Part shown: positions 54,780 to 63,688 of the stretch, piece by piece
Numbering within the stretch: the stretch's first letter is position 1
Layout: every line of letters begins with the position of its first letter
Assembly (NCBI GenBank): GCA_049487715.1
Contig: CP150547.1
Span: 806,001-870,000 of the forward strand
From: Pycnococcus provasolii
Taxonomy: Eukaryota > Chlorophyta > Pseudoscourfieldiophyceae > Pseudoscourfieldiales
Length of the DNA: 64,000 nucleotides
Direction of reading: 5' to 3'
Notes under the pieces: generated by a model
What the model was told of the DNA's origin: nothing
Database searches by the model: none
Seen by the model: only the letters and a program-made list of their open reading frames with translations
Translations under genes and position numbers: made by a program

Positions 54780-56449
54780 TCGAGTCGATCCAAAGGGAGA
54801 CGGCACAGCTGCTTCAGCAGGTGCTCGCGGAGGAAACGGAGGACGGGGAAGACATCGAGCCGGCGTCGGGATCGAAGCCAGATGCCGCGTCGAAGCTGTT
54901 CAACAGCTTGGACTCGGCCGCGGCGTCGGAGTCGGAGAACGCTACAGAATTGATGCTTGAGGTGCAGCGCATGGCGCGCGAGGCGCTCGAGGAGACGCGC
55001 TCGATGCAGCGAGAAAGAGAGACGGATGAGCAGAAGCGCGTGCGGGAGGAATGGGAGCCATTGCTGCGCAGACTCTTCCCACTGCGCATGGGCACGGGGT
55101 TCAAGAGCGGGCCGCGGAACGAAACGTCAATCTTCATGCACAAGGACTACCTCAATCACAGGAAAATCTCGAGCATGCTCGGTACTCGAGAGGAGGCTGT
55201 TGCGCTGATGAGCCATGGGTGTATACCAGACGTTGATTCGAGGCTGAGGTACGCGCAGTGCGCCGTCGTTGGTAGCTCGTGGCGAAGTGTGCAGCAAGGT
55301 AGCCGCAAATCGCCGCAGCGCTACGGCAAGTACGTGGATAACCACGACGCGGTGTTTCGCATGAACGACGCCAAGGGACGCGACATGGATCACACTGAGT
55401 TTCTGGGAAAGCGCACAGACTACCGCCTGTTGAGCATGCCGTGGAGCCAGGCGGTGGCCGCGAATGACTTCCACAAGCTCAGCAGCGTTGGGCACACGGC
55501 TTTCGCGAACTGGAAGGCGGCGCCAAGCATGAACATCGGTCCGACGGTATTTGTGCTCTCCTCCGGCTTGCCGTTCGACATGCATCGGCGAGCATGCCTG
55601 CAGCACCGTCAGACCGCAATGCTGCGCATTACGCCGGATCTCGTGCGCGCGATACTCGAATTTTACAAGATTGTCGGTCGTCGAATGCTGACCTCAGTCA
55701 CAGCTCAGGCTGGCCGCTCGTGCGGCCTGGCGTGCCGCGCGTTTGATGCCGTCACTGGAGGCAAGCGGCAAATCTCCCTTGCACTGGCTAAGGTGGATGT
55801 CCCGAGCGGAATCATCGCCACTGCACTCGCGATGACGCTGTGTCGCAAGGTTCGGCTCTATGGATTCAGCGAGGAATCGGCGCTGCGCGACATCGTCAGT
55901 ACTTCTGCGAAGAATATGCAAGTGAAGAGAATGCGCTTTCGCTACTTCGAGGATGACACCAAAATGCACCACGCGGAGGCTGACAAGGCGATCCTGCAGT
56001 TGAGCATGCAAGCGGAAGTTCTATCGGCTCTCGAGGCTATGGGGCGCATCACAATTTGCCCGTCTGAACCTGGTAAACGCGTGCCGCGCGAGTGTGCAGC
56101 AAAAGCCATTGCTGGTGGCATCGTCGACAGGAGCTCCGAACGGGCCAAAGAGGTGGGTCGTGGTGGATTCCTCACGGCAGATTTCATGCGGCAGGAGGTG
56201 AAAGCTTCGCTTCCGAAACACAAGTCTGCATCTACGCGATCACGTGCAGATGAACTGAAGCGCCGTTTCTTCGCTGCACAGGCACGCGGTGGAGGTTTGC
56301 TGAACAAGAAGGAAATGAAGAAGGGTCTCGTTGCAGGGCTGGGAGATGCTGCCCCCATTCTCAATGATCCCAACCAGGCTGACCAGCAACTTGCCACGGA
56401 CGCGTTCGATGCAGAGGAGGCGACTATGATGGACGAACGTCGTCGTTGA
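54398..56449 (+). CDS. GT29 sialyltransferase-like glycosyltransferase
   Basis: 683 residues from the ATG at 54398; the earlier in-frame codon at 54383 is a GTG. A near-N-terminal hydrophobic helix (LPGLLGIVLLCGACGHLP) makes it a type II Golgi protein with a long stem containing a Ser run and Glu-rich coil. Sialylmotif L is about residues 288-345 (CAVVGSSWRSVQQGSR; VDNHDAVFRMNDAKG; GKRTDYRLL). Sialylmotif S is about 466-490 (VDVPSGIIATALAMTLCRKV, RLYGF). The VS-type His-x-x-x-x-Glu-like pair appears in HHAEAD. In plants GT29 members act on cell-wall sugars such as Kdo or Dha rather than sialic acid, so the donor is uncertain. The last 140 residues are not recognised. Confidence 0.85.
54747..54780 (+). 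repeat. (TCG)n poly-Ser microsatellite
   Basis: About eleven TCG codons in a row within the stem of the GT29 protein encode a Ser run. Likely length-variable. Confidence 0.9.
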
Positions 56450-56731
56450 GCGAGAGGAGGCTTCTTGTTTGCTCAGAATGCGAATGATTTTTTCTTTCAT
56501 TTTGTACCACTAGGTGAGGTGATGACCATGTAAAAAAAGAATTGTAAATTTTCCTCCAAAAACCTTTAAGTTACTTGCCGTTAAGTTCATTTCATCAACC
56601 TAAATTCCCCTTGCATTTATCGATGCGCCTACGATGTCTTCGACTCTTCGCGTGAAACTCGACCGTTTCACCACCAAGGAAGAAAACATTTTGTCAAATC
56701 AATTTTGCCAATGCCTGGCTCGATTTTTCGC
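56450..56731. other. Convergent 3' region
   Basis: 282 bp between the ends of the GT29 gene (plus) and the Ig-like gene (minus). AT-rich; no gene is visible. Confidence 0.5.
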
Positions 56732-59611
56732 TTATAGATGCACGTATTCCGTGCCTGGAGGCGTGTAGTCGAGTGGCGCAGGACCCGAAATCGAGAAGCC
56801 GGCAGCCTTCTCGAGCGACGCATAAGTCGTCGCGTCGTACACGCTCCACGTGTACGCAGCCGCAGAAACATCCTCGTTGCCTGCCACGTCAACCGCGTGG
56901 ACCTCGATCGTGTGAACACCAGGCGCGATGCTCGAGAGGTTGAGGCGCGCCGAGGACGACGTGCTGTAGTTGTCAGCGGAGTCAACCTTGTACTTGTACG
57001 TGCACGGCGGCTCGTCGCACGCGAAGAGGAACGAAGCTGTCGTTTCCGCAGTCGGGCTCGAGGGGCCGCTCGACACCATCGTGTTCGGCACCGCCGTGTC
57101 GACGGTCCACTCGACCACAGTCTCGGCGCCGACATTCCCGGCCATGTCCGTGTGGCGCACGTAAACCTGGTACAGGCCGTCAGCCAGGCTCGACAGTGTG
57201 ATCGTGAACGAGCCGTCCGCAGCCGTGGCCACCGAGCCCGAGACGCTTGAAAAGCTCGCGTCGCCAACCTTCTCCACCCGGTACGTCGTTCCGCCCGTCG
57301 CCATGATGTTGGCATCCGTCACCTTACCACCGAACGTGGCGGTGGCACCCTGGCTCGAGGCACCCGGCGCGGTGATCGTCGTCACCGGCGCCGTCATGTC
57401 GATGATGAACTTCCTGCACACCGGTGTGGGGTCCACCACGCCAGCGGACGTGTACGCCTTCGCCTCAAGCTGGTGAACGCCCTCCGAGAGGCCCTTGATT
57501 CCAAACGCGGGGAAGTGCACACCCTGCTTCCAGCTTCCGCTGTCGAGCTTGTACATGTACGTGTAATCAGACACCGCGGCGTTCTGGTCAATCGTCGCGG
57601 AGATGGTGTACGTCACGGAGGAGGAGGCGATCGCCGCCGATGCGGTGCCCGAGCATGCGTAGTCACTCGTCGTGCTGACGACCGTGTCTATCGGCTCGAC
57701 CGTGAACGAGTCCGTCGCTGCCGATCCAGCATTTCCGAGCAGATCCACGCCGTACACTTTGAAGGAGCGCGAACCGATGGGGAATGTGTTCGCCGCAAGC
57801 GTCACTGTCGTCGCCGTGAGCGTTCCAGGCATCGTGTACGTCGTTCCGTCCGTCGAGTACTTGGAGTACGATCCCGCCTCGCTGAAGCTCCACGCGAACG
57901 TTCCGGCGGTGGACGTCGGGTTGTTCTGCGCGGACCACGTCGTCGTGATGGTAGCCGTCGGCGGCGTCGTGTCCACCGTCCACGTGAAGCTCTGCGCCGT
58001 GCCAACGTTGGATACCGAGTCCACCGCAAGCACCCCGAACGTGTGCGAGCCATCCGTAAGTCCAGAGAGCGTCTTCGTAGCCGTGCTTCCCAGGCTCGTG
58101 TAGCCCGCGGAGTCGAGGTCGTAGCGGAACGTGCATCCGGCGTTCTTCGCGTGCGGGCGCACGGAGAACGAGTAGAAGGAGGGGTACGTCTCCGTATTTC
58201 CAGCCTTGTCCACCGCCTTGACGCGCACGACGTGCTCGCCAGCCGTCAGGGACGTCGTCGAAAGAGTTCCAGCGGCAAGAGTAGAGATTGTGCCTCCGCA
58301 CGCGGCGTAAGCACCGTTGTCCACAGCGCACAGGTACGTGATGGAGTTCAGCTCGCACGACTGCGTTTGGGTACCACCAATATTGGGGTCATCCGAGACG
58401 CTGGTCGAGGTACCTGAGCAGGCGTTGCCGTTTGAAACTTTGTTCGAGGTTGTGAGCGAGCTCGATGCCGTTCCGCAAGTTCTCGTCGCCTTGATGGTGA
58501 ACCTGTTGAAAACGAGCCACTCTTGGCCCGCGGGCAGTCCGAATCCAGATGCACCGCAGCAATTGACACCGGAGGATGCCACCGTAGTGGATGTGGCGGG
58601 ATAGGTGCCTCCGATGGCGGAGGTGATGTCCAAGTCCGTGAAGCACGTGAAATAAGCAGTCGAACTTTGCACGTTTGGGTTGCATACACCGAACACCTGC
58701 ACGCCGTTGATGGAAACGCTCGAAATCTCCTCGCTCCCGCTGTTGTAGTCCGTCCCAACCGTTTCCATTGTCAGCTTAACATCCGTATCTTGTGCGGTGA
58801 TGCCGTCGAGCACAACGTCGACAGAGCCTCCATTTTGACCGTTGTCTACCACTCCACCTTTGACAACGGCGGTCCACGGGCCGGGCACACACTCATTGGC
58901 TCCGCCGTTGTAGTAATAGTCCGTGGCGCCGAGGGCGAAGTTGAAGATGCCATTCTGCGAAGCTCCCCATCCGTGTCCAGAGTTGGGCGAGGGGTCAAAC
59001 GAGTTTGCAGCAGGATTTCCTGTACCATCGGACACCGTGCCGCCGTGCGTAATTGTCGAAGCCGGCGCGACGTTGTCCACCTTGAAGGGCCAATTGAACG
59101 CACCGTCTGACTCGACGGTCCACGCGCCACCGTGCTTGCACGTGACGCTGAAGACGTAGTATCCATCGGGAAGGTATCCCGTGTAGTACGTGTGCGTGGA
59201 CTGCTCGTAATTCGTGCAGATTTTCCAGTCAAAGCCGTACGCCTCGAGTCCCGAGTCATTCGTCTCTTCGGTCGTGTGCGTAATCGACCCGATATCTTCG
59301 CCAATCGCCTCCGCGGTGCCACCCGTCGAGAAGTCCCACAGGCTCGAGAAGTGGTTCGCACCCGCGCGCATGCGGCAGTAGCACGCTTGAGACAGTAAGG
59401 TACCATCTAGAGTTTGCGGCGTCGTCGTTCCATCTTGCACGGTGTTCCACGTGAACGTGAAAGACGTGCCTGTCGTGTAGTACCCGCCACCGTGCGGTTT
59501 AGATGCACCGGGCGCTGTGGACGTGGCGTGCTGGATATCAACCGCCGCAAGCACAGCGGGTACCATCAACAAACCCACCAACATGCCAGGACCAACATGC
59601 CGCGCCATCAT
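56732..59611 (-). CDS. Large secreted protein with bacterial-Ig-like repeats
   Basis: 959 residues from the tandem ATGs at 59611. The N-terminus is a signal peptide (MLVGLLMVPAVLAAVD). The C-terminal two thirds hold about five Ig-like (Big-type) repeats, recognisable by WTVDTTPPTATIT, DGSHTFGVLAVDSVSNVG, GEHVVRVKAVDKAGNTET, DGLYQVYVRHTDMAGNVG and GVHTIEVHAVDVAGNEDV, that is, a Gly-x-His strand, V-x-A-x-D and A-G-N turn. The N-terminal third (with CKHGGAWTVESDGAFNWPF) is a separate, Cys-containing region. There is no membrane anchor, so it is likely secreted or wall-bound, perhaps an adhesin or matrix protein. These repeats are common in bacterial surface proteins; horizontal transfer is possible but not shown. 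Confidence 0.82.
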   Translation of the reverse strand: MMARHVGPGMLVGLLMVPAVLAAVDIQHATSTAPGASKPHGGGYYTTGTSFTFTWNTVQDGTTTPQTLDGTLLSQACYCRMRAGANHFSSLWDFSTGGTAEAIGEDIGSITHTTEETNDSGLEAYGFDWKICTNYEQSTHTYYTGYLPDGYYVFSVTCKHGGAWTVESDGAFNWPFKVDNVAPASTITHGGTVSDGTGNPAANSFDPSPNSGHGWGASQNGIFNFALGATDYYYNGGANECVPGPWTAVVKGGVVDNGQNGGSVDVVLDGITAQDTDVKLTMETVGTDYNSGSEEISSVSINGVQVFGVCNPNVQSSTAYFTCFTDLDITSAIGGTYPATSTTVASSGVNCCGASGFGLPAGQEWLVFNRFTIKATRTCGTASSSLTTSNKVSNGNACSGTSTSVSDDPNIGGTQTQSCELNSITYLCAVDNGAYAACGGTISTLAAGTLSTTSLTAGEHVVRVKAVDKAGNTETYPSFYSFSVRPHAKNAGCTFRYDLDSAGYTSLGSTATKTLSGLTDGSHTFGVLAVDSVSNVGTAQSFTWTVDTTPPTATITTTWSAQNNPTSTAGTFAWSFSEAGSYSKYSTDGTTYTMPGTLTATTVTLAANTFPIGSRSFKVYGVDLLGNAGSAATDSFTVEPIDTVVSTTSDYACSGTASAAIASSSVTYTISATIDQNAAVSDYTYMYKLDSGSWKQGVHFPAFGIKGLSEGVHQLEAKAYTSAGVVDPTPVCRKFIIDMTAPVTTITAPGASSQGATATFGGKVTDANIMATGGTTYRVEKVGDASFSSVSGSVATAADGSFTITLSSLADGLYQVYVRHTDMAGNVGAETVVEWTVDTAVPNTMVSSGPSSPTAETTASFLFACDEPPCTYKYKVDSADNYSTSSSARLNLSSIAPGVHTIEVHAVDVAGNEDVSAAAYTWSVYDATTYASLEKAAGFSISGPAPLDYTPPGTEYVHL

Positions 59612-60296
59612 GAAGTTCTACGAAGCTTGTTACAACAAGGACGGAGTTCAATGGACAATGGCCCTCCCTGAGGGAGCACAGGAGCACAGGAGGGAAGGGG
59701 GACGAAGAGGGACCCGTGGAACGACCACTCACTCACTCACTCACTCAACGGTGTAGTACAGTAGTACTAACAACAACACCTCTACGATAGAGTCTCCTTC
59801 TCTCTCTCTCTCAGGCTGTCCGAGTCTCCGTTTCTTCCGTGCACAGGAAATACTGTACAGTCATCACTCTGCATGATGTCGATCGACGACGACCCTTTGA
59901 CGTCTTGCACCGAAAGAACAGCCGGGGGGAACGGAACGGAACGGAACGACAACGACACCTTACAAGTACCGGTTCAGGGGGTGAGTGACTGTTGATCGAG
60001 GACCCGTGCCGTGGGTGCGTGCCGTCTTGTCAGATGGCAGAGCCGTAGTACTACTGTACTGCGTCAAAGAGGCCCCCAACTCCCCATTGGAGGGTCGTCT
60101 TGCATGCTCCAAGCAATGCAAGAGGGAGCTCCGGGCGAAGGGACTTCAAGGGGAAGGAAAAGAAAGGGCCCACTTCGCGAGGCCCACTTCGTCAAGCTGA
60201 GATGCATTAATAGTACTAGAATTGTTCCACGTGCAATGTGCAAAGGTTACCAACGGTGAGTGCACGATTCCACAGCAAGGGAACGCTGCAAGGGCA

Positions 60297-60352
60297 GAAT
60301 CAATCAGGACACCCTTGCCAAGAGGTCTTGCCAAGGGGGTCCTGATTGATTC
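60297..60352. repeat. 14-bp perfect inverted repeat with 28-nt loop
   Basis: Arms GAATCAATCAGGAC and GTCCTGATTGATTC match perfectly. The loop contains acccttgccaag followed by aggtcttgccaag, so the loop itself has a direct repeat. It could form a hairpin or mark small terminal repeats. Confidence 0.75.
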
Positions 60353-60623
60353 AGCGACACCCGTATTTGCCTGGAATTCCGGCTGAATACCGGCTGAGTT
60401 CCGGCTGATTTCAGAAGAGTGAGTGCAACACAGCAGCCAGCCCAGCACATTTCATGTTGTTGTGGCTTTGCTGTCTGATTTATTTGCTGGAAAACTGGGC
60501 TTATATGTGCACGAAACGAGCCTAGTGGGGGCACCAGACTCCAGAGGGCACTGAGTAGTCCATGACATGCATCCGTGTTTTGAGCTGGCATTTGCTGGCA
60601 TTTAGCACGCAACGCGCCAGGCA

Positions 60624-60657
60624 GCCCTAACCAGGTGCCCTAACCCTAACCCTATCC
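60624..60657 (+). repeat. Short CCCTAA cluster
   Basis: CCCTAA, a 10-nt gap, then two more units and a degenerate CCCTAT. It is the weakest of the five arrays and the only one far (about 1 kb) from a start codon. Confidence 0.75.
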
Positions 60658-61052
60658 CTTTCGACTGGTTGGGCGAGGCATTTGTCACAGCGCAGCACGT
60701 CGTCGCGTGCGCGAGTGGCGCCACCGCACTCCAAGATAGCTCCTTTTCCCACATATTGGAACTCCTTAAGATACTCTAGTGTTAGGAAGAGTAGTAAGTG
60801 TGACTTTAATCATCATGTTGATGATGCACGGTGGTGGCGGCGATGGCGACGACAACAACAATGACAACAAAGCGCAAGTGGAGTTCTCACGCCGGACACC
60901 AGCGAAAAGCGGCCCAAAGTTACTTCGAAATCACCGGTGCCAACTACGAACGCGCTGTTGAATGGCGCCGCTGAATGTGAGTAGTGGTGTGAACGGACGA
61001 CCGCTGGACAAAGTGACTCACGACGTTACTGAATGTGCCATCATAGACTAGG

Positions 61053-61820
61053 CTACAAGTCGCCGCCACCGATGCGCGAATTGCGCATACCTTCACGCTG
61101 GCGCTCGTGCAAACGCTGCATCCTCTCTCTGTGTGTAGATTTGCCTTTGCTCACAGTCTGACCATTCATAGTCACTTGCACGTTGCCGTTCTTTATACCC
61201 TCAAGCAAGCTCGGCGCGAACGTCCTTATGGCGCTCTTCGCAGCACCCTTCATGAAGTAGCTCGTCCATGTGCCTTTCTCAAAAGGCCAGTACTCATCCA
61301 CGAGCTTGTCAAGCTTCTCGTTGTCGGTCAACACGTCCTCGAAAGACTCCATGAAGCTGTTGAACATGCGCATCGCTTCCTCGGGAGACATTTGGGGGCC
61401 TCCTCCACCGCCGCCACCTCCTCCTCGGGAGAACCCTGGTCCTCCTTCTGCCGTCTTCCCGAAGCGGTCGTATTGCTTTCGCTTCTCCTCGTCGCCCAAG
61501 ATGGCGTACGCCTCCGCCACCTCCCTGAACTTCTCCGTTGCGTCTGGACTGTTATTCTTATCCGGGTGAAATTCCAGTGACTTGGCCCGGTACGCGCGTT
61601 TCACGTCCCTTTCGGATGCCGTCTTGTCGATGCCCAGAACGTCGTACGGTGATGTTGCAGGTGCAGCGTCAGCAGAGTGCGCAGATGATGTCAAGGCGAC
61701 GAACGTACATAAGAACGCCAAGAGAGACTTAAAAGTGTTTTTTTCTCTTAAGAAGGCGCGAGAACGACAATGACGACGAAGCACATTTTCTTCTTCTCCC
61801 AAGTCTCCCAAGTAAACCAT
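61053..61820 (-). CDS. Secretory-pathway DnaJ-domain protein
   Basis: 255 residues from the ATG at 61820 (MVYLGDLGEEEN). An internal hydrophobic stretch (LLAFLCTFVALTSSAHSADA) precedes the J domain and would act as a signal or signal anchor. The J domain is PYDVLGIDKTASERDVKRAY through EFHPDKNNSPDATEKFREVA with the HPD needed to stimulate Hsp70 ATPase. A Gly-rich linker follows (SRGGGGGGGGG), then a C-terminal domain (MFNSFMESFEDVLTDNEKLD; TFAPSLLEGIKNGN) unlike the type I/II substrate domains. It likely recruits an ER or plastid Hsp70; which compartment is not certain. Confidence 0.82.
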   Translation of the reverse strand: MVYLGDLGEEENVLRRHCRSRAFLREKNTFKSLLAFLCTFVALTSSAHSADAAPATSPYDVLGIDKTASERDVKRAYRAKSLEFHPDKNNSPDATEKFREVAEAYAILGDEEKRKQYDRFGKTAEGGPGFSRGGGGGGGGGPQMSPEEAMRMFNSFMESFEDVLTDNEKLDKLVDEYWPFEKGTWTSYFMKGAAKSAIRTFAPSLLEGIKNGNVQVTMNGQTVSKGKSTHRERMQRLHERQREGMRNSRIGGGDL

Positions 61821-62291
61821 GATTACACGGTTGATTATTTTTACGTACAGTACAGTACAGTACTCACAGATAGGTAGATACAGATAGATACAGGAGTCAA
61901 AACACAGCCACAGCAGCCACCAACCACAAGTCAGCACAAAGCTGTTAAGGCGCGATACAACACGACACGACACGACACGACACGACAAATAAATAAGTGC
62001 GGGAGAATCCTCAGTTCTCAAATCAGGGATGGGAAAGAGAAGAGGGAACAGTCAACAGCATGACGCATAACCCTAACCCTAACCCTAACCCTTGCGCTAA
62101 CCCTAACCCTAATCCCAAGCACACTTCCAGGCGAACCCAACCCCTAAACCATAACCATGCAAATGTGCATGGAGTTCGGGGTTACACCTCGGGGATACCG
62201 GTTTGTAGCGGTATCCCTTGCGTTCTTTTTTTTGGATAATACTCGGCGCCTCCCCCACCACAACCTTTTTCGTTTCGTCTCGCAGAACACG
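61821..62291. promoter_or_regulatory. Divergent promoter with CCCTAA array and simple repeats
   Basis: This 471-bp region separates the starts of the DnaJ gene (minus) and the bL32 gene (plus). It holds (cagta)n near 61846-61864, (cacga)n near 61957-61986 and the CCCTAA array at 62067-62115. No gene is visible. Confidence 0.65.
62067..62115 (+). repeat. CCCTAA (telomere-type) repeat array
   Basis: Four units, a diverged cttgcg, then two to three more, about 180 bp upstream of the bL32 start codon. Confidence 0.9.
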
Positions 62292-62997
62292 ATGATGCTG
62301 TCGGCGGCGGTGTCTCGGCCTCACGTGCGTCCTGCGGCGCCCTGCGCGCGCGCACGCTCGTCGACGACGCCCGTCGCATGCGCGCGTATACTCTCTGTGT
62401 CCTACTGCGGACTCTCCACACGCTCGGGAGCGTCGGAAGGTGCGTTGGTGGACTTAGGCCTAGGTCGGATGGAGAGGAGAGGTTCGGATGAGGCGGTGAG
62501 CAGAAGGTCCTCCGTCTCCGTGGGTTGCACGTGTGTGCGCGTGGTTGGTTTCGTATCGTTTTGGTGCAACTTTTGTTGCGTGCATACGGGTGGCGGTGAG
62601 GAAAGCAAGTGGGAGCGCAACTTCATATTCAACAAAAAGCTAACACATCACCCCCCCCCCTTCATCCCCCTCCCTTGTTTCTTTTCTTTCTTTTCTAGTG
62701 TGCACGACTGGAACTGGTCTGTTTGACGTTCAGAATGGAAGCAAGTGGTTCATGGCGCAGCCAAAGAAGCGCCACTCGAAGCGCGTTCGACGCACACGTC
62801 GCTCCATCTGGCTGAAGAAGGCGGACAAGACGGCTGAGCGCGCGTACAGCCTCGGTCGTTCTGTGCTGAGCGGCAAGAACAAGTCGTTCCTGTACAACGA
62901 AAACGCGGAGGACGAGGATGAGGATCTCGACGCGCTCGACGAGGAGGATGATTTGGACGACGAGGAGGAGGATGCGGAGGAGAAACCCGAGAAGTAG
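62292..62997 (+). CDS. Chloroplast-type ribosomal protein bL32, nuclear, two exons, acidic tail
   Basis: Exons 62292-62439 and 62699-62997, with a 259-nt intron (donor gtgcgt, acceptor tttctag preceded by a long pyrimidine tract). The product is 148 residues: a basic transit-like leader (MMLSAAVSRPHVRPAAPCAR), then the bL32 core MAQPKKRHSKRVRRTRRSIW, LKKADKTAERAYSLGRSVLS, GKNKSFLYN. The core matches chloroplast bL32 and lacks the zinc-binding Cys of mitochondrial bL32, so it is a plastid large-subunit protein. About 28 acidic residues follow the core (EDEDEDLDALDEEDDLDD), not a normal bL32 feature. In most green algae rpl32 is in the plastid genome, so this is a transferred gene. Confidence 0.9.
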
Positions 62998-63688
62998 AGT
63001 TAAAAAAATCGTGGATTGCACGCACAAAAAACCAAATATTACATTGCAGTCTCCTTCCTCCCTTCTCCCCACTCTTCCGCCTGAAAGACACCTTATGTTT
63101 CCTCCTTGTCTTCGTCATTAAATGTCGCCCGCTATAAAAGTTGAGTCGATGCACATTATTTTATCCTTAAGGACATCACTGGTCACCACCGAAGACCAAC
63201 CAAACCACCGAACCAAGAAAACCAACCCAGCCAACAAGCCAACAAGCCCAACAACAGTGGCACCCCAAAGACGGCCGCCTTACCAAATACCATCCTAAGA
63301 GGCGAGAGAACAGACAGAGGCCCACCACCACCAGCTGACCAGCACCAGCACCACCACCACCACCACCACCTACCTTAATAAAGGTTAGGTTGCCATCACC
63401 GAAGACAAAGAGAGACTCGAGACGAGAGAGAATGAGAGAGAGGAGAGGGGTTGCACCTCCCGGCCGCGGAAAGGAAAAGATCAAACCAAGTCCAAAAAAA
63501 GAGAGGGTTGTCCCCTCAAACGAAAACATCCTACCCGTACCATCTACTTTTCCAAGAGGGCCTTTCCCCTCTTTTTTCCAACCCTTTTTTGGGTTGGTTC
63601 CCTCCCCAACGGCAACTCCTCCATCAAATCAAATCCCAATCTCCACTTCGCTCTTGCTCATTTCATTGCCTCATTATTACCTTTAGGT
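62998..63688. other. 691-bp gene-free stretch
   Basis: This is the 3' region of bL32 and the upstream region of the right-edge gene. It contains (cac)n near 63345-63370 and GA-rich tracts near 63410-63450. No gene is visible. Confidence 0.5.

Larger units (their letters stand above)
59612..61052. other. 1.4-kb gene-poor region with inverted and short direct repeats
   Basis: No convincing gene. Visible structure: an inverted repeat, GAATCAATCAGGAC near 60297-60310 against GTCCTGATTGATTC near 60339-60352, with a near-duplicate cttgccaag word in the loop. Three direct copies of ccggctga lie near 60380-60402. Two copies of ctggcatttg/ctggcattta lie near 60590-60604. CCCTAA units occur at 60624-60657. 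It could hold remains of a small mobile element, but no transposase or target duplication is evident. Confidence 0.6.

Noticed and set aside
59612-61052. Intact transposon or non-coding RNA gene
   Set aside because: No transposase frame, no matching terminal repeats at the region's borders, no tRNA-like or snRNA-like box structure was seen.
62699-62997. Mitochondrial bL32
   Set aside because: The zinc-binding Cys residues of mitochondrial bL32 are missing and the core matches the chloroplast form.
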